Shown in pieces: positions 15,456 through 24,526 of a stretch of DNA of 64,000 nucleotides (its first letter is position 1; each line of letters opens with the position of its first letter). The position numbers were made by a program, and so were the translations under genes. The stretch is from Microtetraspora sp. NBRC 16547 (lineage in GTDB: Bacteria; Actinomycetota; Actinomycetes; Streptosporangiales; Streptosporangiaceae). Location of the stretch: the NCBI RefSeq assembly GCF_030268965.1, contig NZ_BSSE01000008.1:124001-188000 (forward strand), written 5' to 3'. The notes beneath the pieces were generated by a model. That model ran no database searches. It was not told where the DNA came from and saw only the letters and a program-made list of their open reading frames with translations.

Positions 15456-17860
15456 GACTTCTCGGCCTCCTTAATGTGTCCTCGTGGGTCGGTATGACGC
15501 CATGGCCTTCGGACGGTCCGGGGCTGCGCGAGCTGCGGCGTGAACCGCTCTCGGGAGGCAGCGCGCACCTCCGCCGCTCGCTCCTCGGTCGCGAGGGGAA
15601 GCGGCCGGGTGCGGAAGGTGAAGGCCGGAGTGTTCCGGCCGTCGACGACCAGCCGGGCGGCGGCTTGGAAACCACCCAGGTGCGTAAGGTCATGAGGGCT
15701 GATCAGCGGAGCGACGTGCGCTTTCAACTCCCCTGAGTCTTTTGGTGACACCGCGAGATAGATCTTGTTGCGGGCGTCCGCCGAGATCGCCTCACGCAAA
15801 TCCGCGGGGAGCTGGTCGAGGTGCTGATGAGCGAGGACGAGCGATAGCCGGTAGCCACGTGCCTCGGCCAGCACGTCTCCGATGTGGCCCGGCAGATTGA
15901 GGAAGTTGTGGCACTCGTCGATGTAGACGGCCGCGTCGCGCCGTACGGCCTGCGCCTGGCGGGATCGGCGGGTGACGGCCTGCCAGGTGTGGGCGAGCAG
16001 GACCGAGCCGAACAGGCGGGCGGCGTCATCGCCGAGGATCCCCTTCGGCAGCCGGGCCAGGATCAGTCCGCCCTCATCAAGCAGGTCACCGACAGAGACC
16101 GTGGTCCTCGGGCTGGTCAGGGCATCGCGGACGAACGGGCGGAGTAGGACAGCGCGCAGCTTGTTCATCACCGGACCGATAACGCTCGCCTGCCCAGCGG
16201 GGGTGAGCGCCTGGTAAGAGTCCCAAAAACCGCGCAGCAGTTCGTCGTTCAGTGACCTGGTGATGCGCGCCCGGAAGGCCGAGTCGGTGAGTAGCCGAGG
16301 AACATCCGCCAGAGTGGCGCGCGGTCCGAGGACGCGGGTCAGCGTCAGGCAGGCCGAGCGCAGCAGGTCGTCGACGCGCGGTCCCCAAGCGGAAGCGAAG
16401 CATCGGTGGAAGATGGTGACGATCGAGTCGACCGCGAAGGCGGGGTCGGGGCCGGACAGCACGTTGATCGCCGGTGGTACGGCGGCATCCTGCGGGTCGA
16501 ACAGCACGGTACGGCCGATCGCCGCAGCGGGAAGACGCTCCAGTACGTCGGTGATCAGGTCACCTTTCGGATCGATTACCAGAGCCCCTCGGCCGGCCTC
16601 CGCGTCAGCGAGGATCATGTTGGCGAGCAGAGTGGATTTGCCGACGCCGGTTCCGCCGAGCACGTGGACGTGGTGCCGGGCGTCGGCGATCGACAGGGCC
16701 ACGGGCCGCTGTGGGCCGCTGTCGGCGTCCCCCAGGATCCGCACAGGCCCCTCGTATGGCACCGCCGGGGACGGGGCGACGGGACGCGCTCCGGCCCGGC
16801 TGATGCCGGGGGCGTCGGCGTCCAGGGGCAGATGGGCGAGGGCGGCCAGCTCGGCGACCGACAGCAGGTAGCCCCGGTCGAGTTGTCGCGAGGCCAGCGC
16901 GTGGGCCGGTCTGCAGAGGCGGTGTCGGCGCAGGTACTGGTGGCCGGAGGTGAACAGCGCGAAGACCGATGCCACGCTGTGGGCGCGGCCTCGCAGCCAG
17001 CCGTCGGCACCGGATGCGGTGGTGGCCACGCCGTACCGGATGGCGACTTCGTAGCGGGGCTGGCTCGCCTTGGCGAGGATCGCTCTGACCTGCTCGGCCC
17101 GTTCCGGAAACATGCGGGCCAGCTCGGCGGGGTGCCCGTCGCCGGACATCGTCCCGTGCCCGGGAGTGATGAGGTCGAACAGCTCTCCCAGCGGGTGTGC
17201 CGATCGTGCGCCACGGAGGAAGGCCGCTGCGCGGTGCGCGCGGCCAAGCCGCGCTCCAGTAATCGGGCGGGCCAGGACCTGCACCGCCACGTGCTGACTA
17301 TGAGCCAGTCCGGACATCGCGCCGAGCAATGCCCGAAGCGGATCGGCATCATGGTCGTGCTTGAGCGGTAGATGCTCGGCCTGCCCAAGAACCAGACAAC
17401 CGCCCGTCGCATCGGCGTCACGTGGCAACGGCGGTGTGGCGGACTTGGTCGTGGTCGTGGCCCCTGGCCAGGCGGACTGCACGGCCTTCTCGATGATCCC
17501 GTTCGGGACGCATCCGGGCACCCACACCTGGATCCGCACTCCGGCGGCGTCGCCGACGTACTCGAACACGATGTGCGGCTGGCCGAGCAGGAACCGCTTC
17601 CAGGCGGGCCGCAGCAGCCCGACCAGATGCGACCACAGCGCGACAGCACCGGCGAGGTCGACCTGCGGCGGGCAGGAGATCTCAACGAGCCAGGCATCCC
17701 GCGCCAGCCGTACGTGGCGAAGACGCCAAAGCAACCGGCGTACAACCGTCAGCAGGCCCGTGAATGCGAAGACCGCGACGGCGAAGCGCCAGCCGTACGT
17801 CCACATCAGCTCGGGCAACCGCTGCGGCAGCTCGTCGAGGATCCTGGGCAGGTCGTTCAC
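15452..17860 (-). CDS. VirD4/TraG-like type IV coupling ATPase
   Basis: 802 aa. N-terminal membrane segment at ~residues 22-44 ('FAVAVFAFTGLLTVVRRLLW'). Walker A at ~402-409 ('GGTGVGKST') with 'ALVIDPKGDL' after it. Walker B at ~645 ('AAVYIDECHNF'). C-terminal TraM-recognition-like region ('LVLAHQHLDQLP'). VirD4 proteins bind the DNA-protein substrate and feed it to the secretion channel. The long region before the P-loop is unlike proteobacterial VirD4 and typical of actinobacterial versions. Start and stop both overlap neighbours by four bases. Confidence 0.88.
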   Translation of the reverse strand: MNDLPRILDELPQRLPELMWTYGWRFAVAVFAFTGLLTVVRRLLWRLRHVRLARDAWLVEISCPPQVDLAGAVALWSHLVGLLRPAWKRFLLGQPHIVFEYVGDAAGVRIQVWVPGCVPNGIIEKAVQSAWPGATTTTKSATPPLPRDADATGGCLVLGQAEHLPLKHDHDADPLRALLGAMSGLAHSQHVAVQVLARPITGARLGRAHRAAAFLRGARSAHPLGELFDLITPGHGTMSGDGHPAELARMFPERAEQVRAILAKASQPRYEVAIRYGVATTASGADGWLRGRAHSVASVFALFTSGHQYLRRHRLCRPAHALASRQLDRGYLLSVAELAALAHLPLDADAPGISRAGARPVAPSPAVPYEGPVRILGDADSGPQRPVALSIADARHHVHVLGGTGVGKSTLLANMILADAEAGRGALVIDPKGDLITDVLERLPAAAIGRTVLFDPQDAAVPPAINVLSGPDPAFAVDSIVTIFHRCFASAWGPRVDDLLRSACLTLTRVLGPRATLADVPRLLTDSAFRARITRSLNDELLRGFWDSYQALTPAGQASVIGPVMNKLRAVLLRPFVRDALTSPRTTVSVGDLLDEGGLILARLPKGILGDDAARLFGSVLLAHTWQAVTRRSRQAQAVRRDAAVYIDECHNFLNLPGHIGDVLAEARGYRLSLVLAHQHLDQLPADLREAISADARNKIYLAVSPKDSGELKAHVAPLISPHDLTHLGGFQAAARLVVDGRNTPAFTFRTRPLPLATEERAAEVRAASRERFTPQLAQPRTVRRPWRHTDPRGHIKEAEKS

Positions 17861-19608
17861 AACGGGTCGCCCTCCTCGTCCAAGCTCCGGAGCGGAGGTG
17901 GCTCCACGGTGTCGAGAGCGGCGAGTTGCGCCGGATCGCTGGTCGCCAGCATCGCCTCGGCGGGTGAGGCGACAACCTGGAAGGCGACCCGGTTGGCGGG
18001 GCCGGCGACCATGAGCGCCTCGCCCCGCTCCGCGGTGAGCAGGAACTGACGTTCGCCGTCGGACAGGTCGAAGGCGTCACCGACGGCCTCGATGGCCTGT
18101 GGAGCCTGGCGGAGCAGGATCTGGCTGGCGGCGTTGGCGACGATGGCCTGGCCGAGATCGGAGCCGAGCAGGTCGGCGGCGTCCTGGGTGATGACAGCGA
18201 GTCCCGTCCAGTGCTTGCGGGCAGCCTTGGCCATCCGGAACAGGAATCGGGCGCCTTCGGCTTCACGCATGAGCAGCCATGCCTCGTCCACGACAACGAG
18301 GCGTCTGCGCCGATCGCGGGGGTTGGCGACCCTGCGCCAGATGGCGTCCAACGCGAGGAGAGTGCCGACAGCTTTCAGCTCCTCGGGCAGGTCGCGTAGC
18401 GAGAACACGATCAGGTGACCGGAGGGATGGGTGGTGGTCGGCCCGTCGAACAGTCCCCGGTAGGAGCCGGTCACGTACGGCGCGAGTCTGCTCGCGAGCT
18501 CCTCGCCCTGCAGGTTCGCGACGAGGTCGGTGAGAAGCGGCGCGGGCCGGTGCCAGGTACGACTGTCGCGAGAGATGCCCGCCTTGGCGTAGGTGCTCAG
18601 GATCGCCGAGTCGAGCACCGCGCGGGCCTGCGCATCGAGGGGTTCACCGAGCATCGTCGCGATCAGCGTCTGCAGGAACAGCGCCCGCCGGGCGAGGACG
18701 TCATCCTCCGGTCCATGACTCGCCGGAAGATCGAGAGGATTCCAGCGCACACCGCTCGCGCCGAGGCGAAGGTGGGTCCCGCCGACCGCGTAGGCGAGGC
18801 GCGCGTACTCGTCCTCGGGGTCGACGACCGCGACTTCGACTCCGTGGTAGAGCAGCCGGAGGATCTCCAACTTGGTGAAGAAGCTCTTGCCTGCTCCGCT
18901 GCGGGCGAGGACGACCGAGTTGTGGTTGTCCTGCGCGAAGCGGTCCCACAGCACCGCCCCGGAGCTGCTCGCGTTCACCCCGTACAGCACGGCTGTGTCG
19001 CTGGCAGTGCCTGCCAGGTCGGGTGAGGTGAACGGGAAGGCGGTGGCGAGCGCGGTGGTGTCGAAGCTGCGGCGCAGCCGGATCGCGTCGGTGGCCAGCG
19101 GCAGGGTCGTCACCCACCCTTGCAGGGCGCGGAAGGTCGTCGGCTGCGCCTCCAGTAGGAGGGACGCGGCGAGCGTGCGAACGCGTTCAACTTCGATCTC
19201 CAGCTCGTCCTCGTCGACCGCGTGGACGGTGAGGTAGAGGCCGAGCCGGAAGAGGCGGCCGTGTCCGCGTGCGAGGCTGGCGGCCAGGTCGGTGGCGTCG
19301 TCGGCGGCGGCTTCGGCTTCGAAGTCCTGCAGACGGCCGTGTTCGGCGTCGGCGCGGCTGGTGGATTCCAGGCGGGCGAGTTGGCGGCGCAGCCGCATCG
19401 CGGCCACCGCCTTGGGGATCGGCTCGATGTGCAGCGAGACGTCCAGCCGTCCGGGGTAGGTCACCAGCGGCTCCAGCCATCCTGCCCCGACCTCGCGCGG
19501 GTACCCGGTCACGGCGAACGACGCGGTAACCCCGTGAGGCAGGGCGAGGCTGCGGGCACCGATCCGCAGCGCGCCCGGGTGGGCGAATGTGCCGTGCCGA
19601 AGTGTCAT
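17857..19608 (-). CDS. VirB4-like conjugation ATPase
   Basis: 583 aa from the ATG at 19608, which overlaps the stop of the PrgI-like gene (ATGA); the frame is open far upstream only as a shadow of that gene. Walker A at ~239 ('ARSGAGKSFFTK') followed by 'VEVAVVDPEDEYARL', Walker B at ~439 ('RLVVVDEAWLLM') and 'GLAVITQDAADLL' are VirB4/TraC marks. It energises pilus assembly and DNA transport at the inner face of the membrane. Length is near the family norm. Confidence 0.9.
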   Translation of the reverse strand: MTLRHGTFAHPGALRIGARSLALPHGVTASFAVTGYPREVGAGWLEPLVTYPGRLDVSLHIEPIPKAVAAMRLRRQLARLESTSRADAEHGRLQDFEAEAAADDATDLAASLARGHGRLFRLGLYLTVHAVDEDELEIEVERVRTLAASLLLEAQPTTFRALQGWVTTLPLATDAIRLRRSFDTTALATAFPFTSPDLAGTASDTAVLYGVNASSSGAVLWDRFAQDNHNSVVLARSGAGKSFFTKLEILRLLYHGVEVAVVDPEDEYARLAYAVGGTHLRLGASGVRWNPLDLPASHGPEDDVLARRALFLQTLIATMLGEPLDAQARAVLDSAILSTYAKAGISRDSRTWHRPAPLLTDLVANLQGEELASRLAPYVTGSYRGLFDGPTTTHPSGHLIVFSLRDLPEELKAVGTLLALDAIWRRVANPRDRRRRLVVVDEAWLLMREAEGARFLFRMAKAARKHWTGLAVITQDAADLLGSDLGQAIVANAASQILLRQAPQAIEAVGDAFDLSDGERQFLLTAERGEALMVAGPANRVAFQVVASPAEAMLATSDPAQLAALDTVEPPPLRSLDEEGDPL

Positions 19609-20546
19609 CGTTCCTCCCTGGCGGTGATGGGCTCCGCGAAGGTTTCGCTGATGATGTCGCCGCCGGGGTCGAGGCATTCGGCCAGCGCTTGGTGTGCGGC
19701 TTCGGCGTCGAGCACGTGCGCGGTGAGGCCGAGCGCGGCCAGCGATCGTCCGGTCTCGGCGGCCCGGCGGAGCACCACGGCCGCCCCCGCGTCCCGTACG
19801 GCTCTGCGTCGCCCTGTCGTGGGCGTGTTGTCGCGGATGACGATGAGCACCTGCCGGGTCTGCAGGTCGCGTGAGGCGTTGAGCTGGGCCAGGAAGGCGG
19901 CGTGTTCGCGCGCGGCCTCCTCCAATGCCGGGTGCGGCAACGTCGCGGCGTGCCGTTCGATGGCGTCGATCTGGCCGCTGAGGTCGATGCGGCGGGCGCG
20001 GACGAGGATCTGCACCGGGGCGTCGAGGCTGTTGAGCCATCGCCCGAACGCTCCGACCAGCGCCGCCTGCTCGTCCGTCGTACGCAGGTGGAAGGAGAGC
20101 GTGGACGCCTCGACCAGTACGGCGACGTCGCCGTCGGACAGCTCCAGCACTCCGTCGGTGCGGACAGCACGGACGGGAAGCTTCAACGGCTCGGGCAGGC
20201 GTCCGCGCACGCGGCACCAGCGCGGTGGCTTGGCAACCCCTTCGGGGGCGGCGACCAGTTCCTTGGCCGAACGCCAGTGGAGGAGCGCGGCAAGGCCGTA
20301 CCGGTCCAGGGTGAGACCGTCGCGGCGGCCGAGCGCGACCGCGATGCCGACTGCAACGAGCGGCAGCGCGACCGCGGCGATCACGACGATCGGCAGGAGG
20401 CGACCTGCCAGCCAGTAGATGCCGGCGGCAACCCCACCGGTGAGGGTCAGGATCAGGAGTTGCCGTGCGGTGAGCCCGGAAACGACCTTGTCGGGCCGGT
20501 CCACGTCGGCGGGTATCCGCGCGATCAGGGGTTCGCTGTCGGTCAT
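19605..20546 (-). CDS. PrgI-like inner-membrane protein of the T4SS
   Basis: 313 aa. N-terminal 'IPADVDRPDKVVSGLTARQLLILTLTGGVAAGIYWL' followed by a second hydrophobic segment ('IVVIAAVALPLVAVGIAVAL') is the two-TM PrgI signature. PrgI alone is ~100 aa; here ~200 further residues form a cytoplasmic domain, partly like the N-terminal part of VirB4 ('DVAVLVEASTLSFHLRTTDEQAALVGAFGRWLNSL'). PrgI-like genes directly precede virB4 in Firmicutes and Actinobacteria transfer operons, as here. Confidence 0.8.
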   Translation of the reverse strand: MTDSEPLIARIPADVDRPDKVVSGLTARQLLILTLTGGVAAGIYWLAGRLLPIVVIAAVALPLVAVGIAVALGRRDGLTLDRYGLAALLHWRSAKELVAAPEGVAKPPRWCRVRGRLPEPLKLPVRAVRTDGVLELSDGDVAVLVEASTLSFHLRTTDEQAALVGAFGRWLNSLDAPVQILVRARRIDLSGQIDAIERHAATLPHPALEEAAREHAAFLAQLNASRDLQTRQVLIVIRDNTPTTGRRRAVRDAGAAVVLRRAAETGRSLAALGLTAHVLDAEAAHQALAECLDPGGDIISETFAEPITAREER

Positions 20547-22126
20547 CGCCTACCTCCCTTGCGGTCGGATGGAGGGTCCAGACGAAGCCGGAGCTGGACC
20601 GGGCGTGGGCGGCGGGTGGGCATACCGGGCAGCCGGTCCTGCACCCATGGCGGCTTGGGCCGGACCCACGTCGTGGGCCGTGGGCGCGGTATGGGCGGGG
20701 CCTGCGGCCGGGGGACGCGTTGGGCCGGGAACGGAAGAGCGAGCTGTGTCCCCTGTTTGCCCCGGTTCGACGGGAGCGGGATCGGCAACGCGAGCTGCTG
20801 ACCCGAGGACGAAGAGGTTGAGGCCGGACTGCGGTTGGCCGGAGCCGCGCCGGAGGCGGAGGTGGGTTGGGTCGTTCCTCCTGCACCGCTGGGACCTGGA
20901 CTGGCGGCCAGCGCAAGGCCCGGCTTGGTTCGCCCGCCCATGTGGCTCACGCTCGTAGTGGCCTTCTGCGCCGGTCCCAGCCGTGCGGCGGCCCCTGCAC
21001 TCTGGGAGCCGCGGAACAGGCCACCGACGACGCCGAGCGTCTTGTACAGCAGGAACGTGCGGGCCAGGCGCATCACCAGGCGGGGCTGGGCCTGCTGCCA
21101 GATGGTGCGGGCCACCCAGCCGGGGATCCGGATCAGCACGTACAGCAGGCCGATCAGGATCAACACGTCGGCTGCCTGCGCGACCGGCGAGTCGCCGCTG
21201 GTGAGAACGGCCTCGTGGGAGTGGGCCTCGGGCTGGGTGAGCTGCACCTTGAACGCGAGGATGAGCACCAGCGCCTGGAGGACCTGGATCGCCAGTACTC
21301 CGAAGAAGCAGCGCCACCACAGCCGGGCGATGCCTTCGGTCTGCGGCAGCGCGTGGAACAGCAACGCGAGCGGCGCGGCGATCATCAGGAACAGCAGCAG
21401 GGTGATCCGGATGACGGCGATGAACGCGAGGATCGTGCCCATCAGCACCGCCGTACCGGCCATGAGCACGAGATAGATCACCGCGCCCGTCGGGTTGGTG
21501 ACCAGGGCGAGGACCTTGCCCGCCAGCAGATCGCCGGCGCGCTGCGGGTTCACGCCGTCACCGAGCAGGCCCTCTACCAGCGCGTTGGCCAGCTCGATCG
21601 CCTGCTCGCAGACGAGTAGCGAGCCGTTGACGAGGATGGCCGCGACCACCAGGCGAGGAGCGACCTCCTTGACCGTGGTGGAGGTCTGCACGCTGCCGTA
21701 CGACATGACGATCAGTCCGCCTGCGAGCACGAACAACACAAGCAGCGCATTCGCGACCAGGGCGACGTGGCCGGCCAGCTCCTGGACGCGGGCGAGCATC
21801 GACGGCGGAGGGGATGACAGCAGGCTCTGCCCGACGAGCCGGAACGCGGGGTTGATCGCGTCTCTTACGAGGTTGGTGAACCAGCCGTTGACCGCCTCGT
21901 TCACCTTGCAGCCCATGTCCAGCCACCCACAGCCTGTGGACGGTGTCGCTGAGCCGACCTGGGGCGACGGCGTTACGGACGGCGTGGGGTGAGGCGATGC
22001 GGCGGCAACCGGCGAAGCCGCAAGAACCAGCAGGCCAGCCGTGAGCACCGTCAGGAGGACGCAGATGCTGACCGCGAGCCGCGGATCTCCGTCTCGGGCG
22101 GCGGGAGAAGGACGACGACGGGGCAT
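20543..22126 (-). CDS. VirB6/TrbL-like polytopic membrane protein
   Basis: 527 aa. Signal-like N-terminus (residues ~18-45), then at least six hydrophobic helices between ~115 and 345 ('VALVANALLVLFVLAGGLIVMSYG', 'AVLMGTILAFIAVIRITLLLFLMIAAPLALLF', 'LILIGLLYVLIRIPGWV'). A soluble Pro/Gly/Ser/Gln-rich tail follows (~380-527). This is the layout of VirB6/TrbL channel subunits in Gram-positive elements. The pilin gene ends 2 bp upstream and the PrgI-like gene overlaps its stop. The proline-rich tail may contact other channel parts. Confidence 0.82.
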   Translation of the reverse strand: MPRRRPSPAARDGDPRLAVSICVLLTVLTAGLLVLAASPVAAASPHPTPSVTPSPQVGSATPSTGCGWLDMGCKVNEAVNGWFTNLVRDAINPAFRLVGQSLLSSPPPSMLARVQELAGHVALVANALLVLFVLAGGLIVMSYGSVQTSTTVKEVAPRLVVAAILVNGSLLVCEQAIELANALVEGLLGDGVNPQRAGDLLAGKVLALVTNPTGAVIYLVLMAGTAVLMGTILAFIAVIRITLLLFLMIAAPLALLFHALPQTEGIARLWWRCFFGVLAIQVLQALVLILAFKVQLTQPEAHSHEAVLTSGDSPVAQAADVLILIGLLYVLIRIPGWVARTIWQQAQPRLVMRLARTFLLYKTLGVVGGLFRGSQSAGAAARLGPAQKATTSVSHMGGRTKPGLALAASPGPSGAGGTTQPTSASGAAPANRSPASTSSSSGQQLALPIPLPSNRGKQGTQLALPFPAQRVPRPQAPPIPRPRPTTWVRPKPPWVQDRLPGMPTRRPRPVQLRLRLDPPSDRKGGRR

Positions 22127-22128
22127 CG

Positions 22129-22494
22129 CTACGCCCCCACGATCCCTTTGAGGACGTTGACCAGCAGCGGCGCCAGGACGGCGATGCCGTACCCGAACGC
22201 GGCATAACGGAGCGTCTTCTTGGCGGCCTCGACCTCACCGGGGTCGCCTCCGGCCAGGATGTAGCGGACGCCTCCGATGGTCAGGAACAGCGTGGCCAGC
22301 CCGACGAGCAGGCCGATGATGACGTTGCGCAGGTTGTCGATCACCTGGTTCAGGGAGGACGGGGCGGCGAGCAGGTCCGCGGCCCAGGCCGGCGACGTGC
22401 AGAGCACGATGACGGCGGCGATCAGGGCGAGGGTCCAGCAGCGGGTCCAGGTGGTGCCCATCCGGCGGTGTCCCGAGCGCGATGGCGTGGGCAT
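22129..22494 (-). CDS. VirB2-like pilin / TrbC-type small membrane protein
   Basis: 121 aa from the ATG at 22494 with GAGGAGG 6 nt upstream. It has a signal peptide (residues ~1-39, cleavage likely after 'SPAWAA') and two further hydrophobic helices ('VIIGLLVGLATLFLTIGGVRYIL' and 'AAFGYGIAVLAPLLVNVLKGIV'). This two-helix plan with a short polar loop containing 'AGGDPGEVEAAKKTLRYA' is typical of pilin subunits of actinobacterial and firmicute conjugation systems. The subunits probably form a short channel or pseudopilus. Confidence 0.85.
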   Translation of the reverse strand: MPTPSRSGHRRMGTTWTRCWTLALIAAVIVLCTSPAWAADLLAAPSSLNQVIDNLRNVIIGLLVGLATLFLTIGGVRYILAGGDPGEVEAAKKTLRYAAFGYGIAVLAPLLVNVLKGIVGA

Positions 22495-22528
22495 GAAAGC
22501 CTCCTCGATGACAGCGGGGTGCTGGTGC

Positions 22529-22646
22529 CAGAGGTCCGCACTCGACCGGCGGGGCCGCCGGGTTTCCTCCTTCGCGGGATGCGGGTGGCGGTGCGGCTGG
22601 GGACCGGTGGACCGCCCTGGCCTTCGCCAGCCGGTGCGGACCTCTG
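22529..22646. repeat. 13-bp perfect inverted repeat enclosing a GC-rich leader
   Basis: CAGAGGTCCGCAC (22529-22541) recurs as its exact inverse complement at 22634-22646. The two arms are 92 bp apart and lie in the only sizeable gap inside the transfer operon, between the sigma-like gene and the pilin gene. A smaller stem (CCGGCGGGGCCGCCGG region, ~22545-22561) sits inside. It could be an RNA structure that modulates pilin expression, a recognition site, or part of an oriT. Confidence 0.5.
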
Positions 22647-22666
22647 ACACTCGGGAAATACGCCGG

Positions 22667-23470
22667 TCAGAAGGCCGGATCGGACATCGAGTCGTGAATC
22701 TTGGTGCTGACTCGACCGTCGAGGATCGCGTCCCGCAGGCGGGCTTCGGCACGGCTCCTGCGCTTGCGCAGCGCGTCATAGCCGAGGCCGAGCGCCTCCG
22801 CGACGTCGGTCAGGTTCACGTCTTCGAGGCGGGTGGTCCCGATCACCTGGGCCTCGAACCTCGTGATGATCCCCTGCTCGACGGCGTCGGCGAGCAGCAG
22901 ATCCGGGTGGCCGGCGGGCGGTGCCGACATCGGTCGCAGGATCGTGTCCGGCGAAACCGGAACGACGTCGGTCCAGCGCGCTCGCTGGCCCGCCTTGCGT
23001 GCAATGCGGCACAGCCGGAGCATGATGCGGGGCCGGTCCAGGTCGATGTCGTCGAGGGCATGGACGAAGCCGATGACCACCTCGGCGGTGATATCCGCCC
23101 TGTCGGTTGCCGAGGTTGCGCGCGAGAGGGTGGAGATCACGTGCCGCAGGCCGGGCAGGGCCACCCCTACGCAGCCGATCGTCCAGGCGTCGCCGTACGT
23201 CCTCGCCTGGGTGATGAGCTCACGCCAGGCCGCGTCGCGGGTGGTGCGGTCGGCCGAGGGGTGCAGCAGGATCGCCCGGAGTTCGGTGAGCGGAATCAGC
23301 CGGGCGGGCAGCCCATTCCCGATCGCCTTGCCGTCGATGGCGAGCGGAGCGGGGCCCTCGCAGAGCTGCCTGAGAGTCCGCTCAACGGTGTCGAGCAGGC
23401 TCGGGTCCCAGATGATCGTTCGCGCAGTGGTCGGGTGCGCTTCTGGCCGGTCGTACGAGATTCGTGGCAT
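22667..23470 (-). CDS. Sigma-70 region 4-like DNA-binding protein, first gene of transfer operon
   Basis: 267 aa from the ATG at 23470. The C-terminal ~60 residues ('RFEAQVIGTTRLEDVNLTDVAEALGLGYDALRKRRSRAEARLRDAI') resemble the helix-turn-helix of sigma factor region 4. The preceding part is helical but lacks clear region 2 motifs, so it is more likely a sigma-like regulator than a complete sigma factor. It heads the minus-strand operon that encodes the conjugation machinery and may control it. Only a weak G-rich ribosome binding site is seen. Confidence 0.6.
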   Translation of the reverse strand: MPRISYDRPEAHPTTARTIIWDPSLLDTVERTLRQLCEGPAPLAIDGKAIGNGLPARLIPLTELRAILLHPSADRTTRDAAWRELITQARTYGDAWTIGCVGVALPGLRHVISTLSRATSATDRADITAEVVIGFVHALDDIDLDRPRIMLRLCRIARKAGQRARWTDVVPVSPDTILRPMSAPPAGHPDLLLADAVEQGIITRFEAQVIGTTRLEDVNLTDVAEALGLGYDALRKRRSRAEARLRDAILDGRVSTKIHDSMSDPAF

Positions 23471-23804
23471 GTGAACCCCCGTTGATGTGCCCGAATGGAT
23501 CAGGACACGTCCAGCCACTCATCTGGTTTAGGGAGAATTCGGAGCCAGTTTGGGATCACGCGCACGCGGCCGGTATCCGAAAGCTGTCCCGGATGTGTAC
23601 CGAATCGCGCTGACCTGCAAGGACAACTCCCGGATGCTCAAATCGGGATAAATTGAACCCGACCCCAAAACACCCTTCGACCTGCGGGAATATCCTCCGC
23701 AAGACGGGCGATCAATAAGCAGGTAAAGATCTGTCGGTCAGCTTTGTCGCGTACGGGCTGGTCTGACCGACTCTGGCTGGAGACCGGGGAGGCGGACGTG
23801 GAGA
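23471..23804. other. Upstream region of the transfer operon
   Basis: About 330 bp with lower GC than the flanks (for example 23630-23740). No gene is visible. It probably contains the promoter of the transfer operon, but I cannot point to boxes. Confidence 0.4.
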
Positions 23805-24398
23805 TCAAGGCAGTTGCGCCCACGGACCGGGCGCATGCTCGGATTTGGAAACCCACAGCGACGGCTGCAACTCCCGAACTCCCGAGGGGCAGTTCTCATC
23901 CCAGGGGAACAGCCCATCTCTATCCGGCCAGACCATCTCCATGAACGCCAGCGGCTGCCGCCGGTAGAACCACAGCGCCGCCCCGAACAAGGGCTTGTAC
24001 CAACTCTCGTGAACGGGCTTGATGACGACGGGAAAACCTTCCAGCACGTCGTCACGCTCCTGCCCAGGGAGCATGGGATGGCCTGCCGCGATGGCATCAG
24101 CCAGAGTGTTCAGGCATGCGCGCATGAGATCGAGGTCCAGGCCGAACATGGCCACTTCAGGCGAGCCGAAGCTGTGATGAAGTCCGATCGTGAAGGCCCA
24201 TCCCGGACCGGTCTCGTCTTCCGGAACCATCACGACACTCCGGCCGAATCGCTCGACGTGCGTGACGGTCTGCTGGTCGAAGGCGTCGAGTCCGACGCTT
24301 GAGTCCGCGCAGATGACGCACGAACAAGAAACCGGATCAATCACGATCAGGAGCGTAGACGAAGCCACTGACGAGATCAGGAGGCGTTCAAAAGGCAC
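23805..24398 (-). CDS. DUF4262 domain protein
   Basis: 197 aa as the longest frame; a GTG at 24344 giving ~179 aa is also plausible. 'GPGWAFTIGLHHSFGSPEVAMFGLDLDLMRACLNTLADAI' is the DUF4262 core, a family of unknown function common in actinobacteria and on mobile elements. It sits between the transfer operon and the methyltransferase operon, on the opposite strand to the latter. Confidence 0.75.
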   Translation of the reverse strand: MPFERLLISSVASSTLLIVIDPVSCSCVICADSSVGLDAFDQQTVTHVERFGRSVVMVPEDETGPGWAFTIGLHHSFGSPEVAMFGLDLDLMRACLNTLADAIAAGHPMLPGQERDDVLEGFPVVIKPVHESWYKPLFGAALWFYRRQPLAFMEMVWPDRDGLFPWDENCPSGVRELQPSLWVSKSEHAPGPWAQLP

Positions 24399-24526
24399 CG
24401 CCTACAGCCGACTGCCGGGATCGCAGTCGACGCACGCCCAAGGCCCAGGTCCGAGCGATTACCTCACTGATCACATGTCCGATCTGGCGGGCGACATGAG
24501 GTATTTCCAGGTGTAGCTGGGGATCG

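Noticed and set aside
17857-20916. A single 1019-aa protein for the VirB4 region
   Set aside because: The first 436 codons are a shadow of the PrgI-like gene and are low-complexity. The ATG at 19608 overlapping the upstream stop is the real start.
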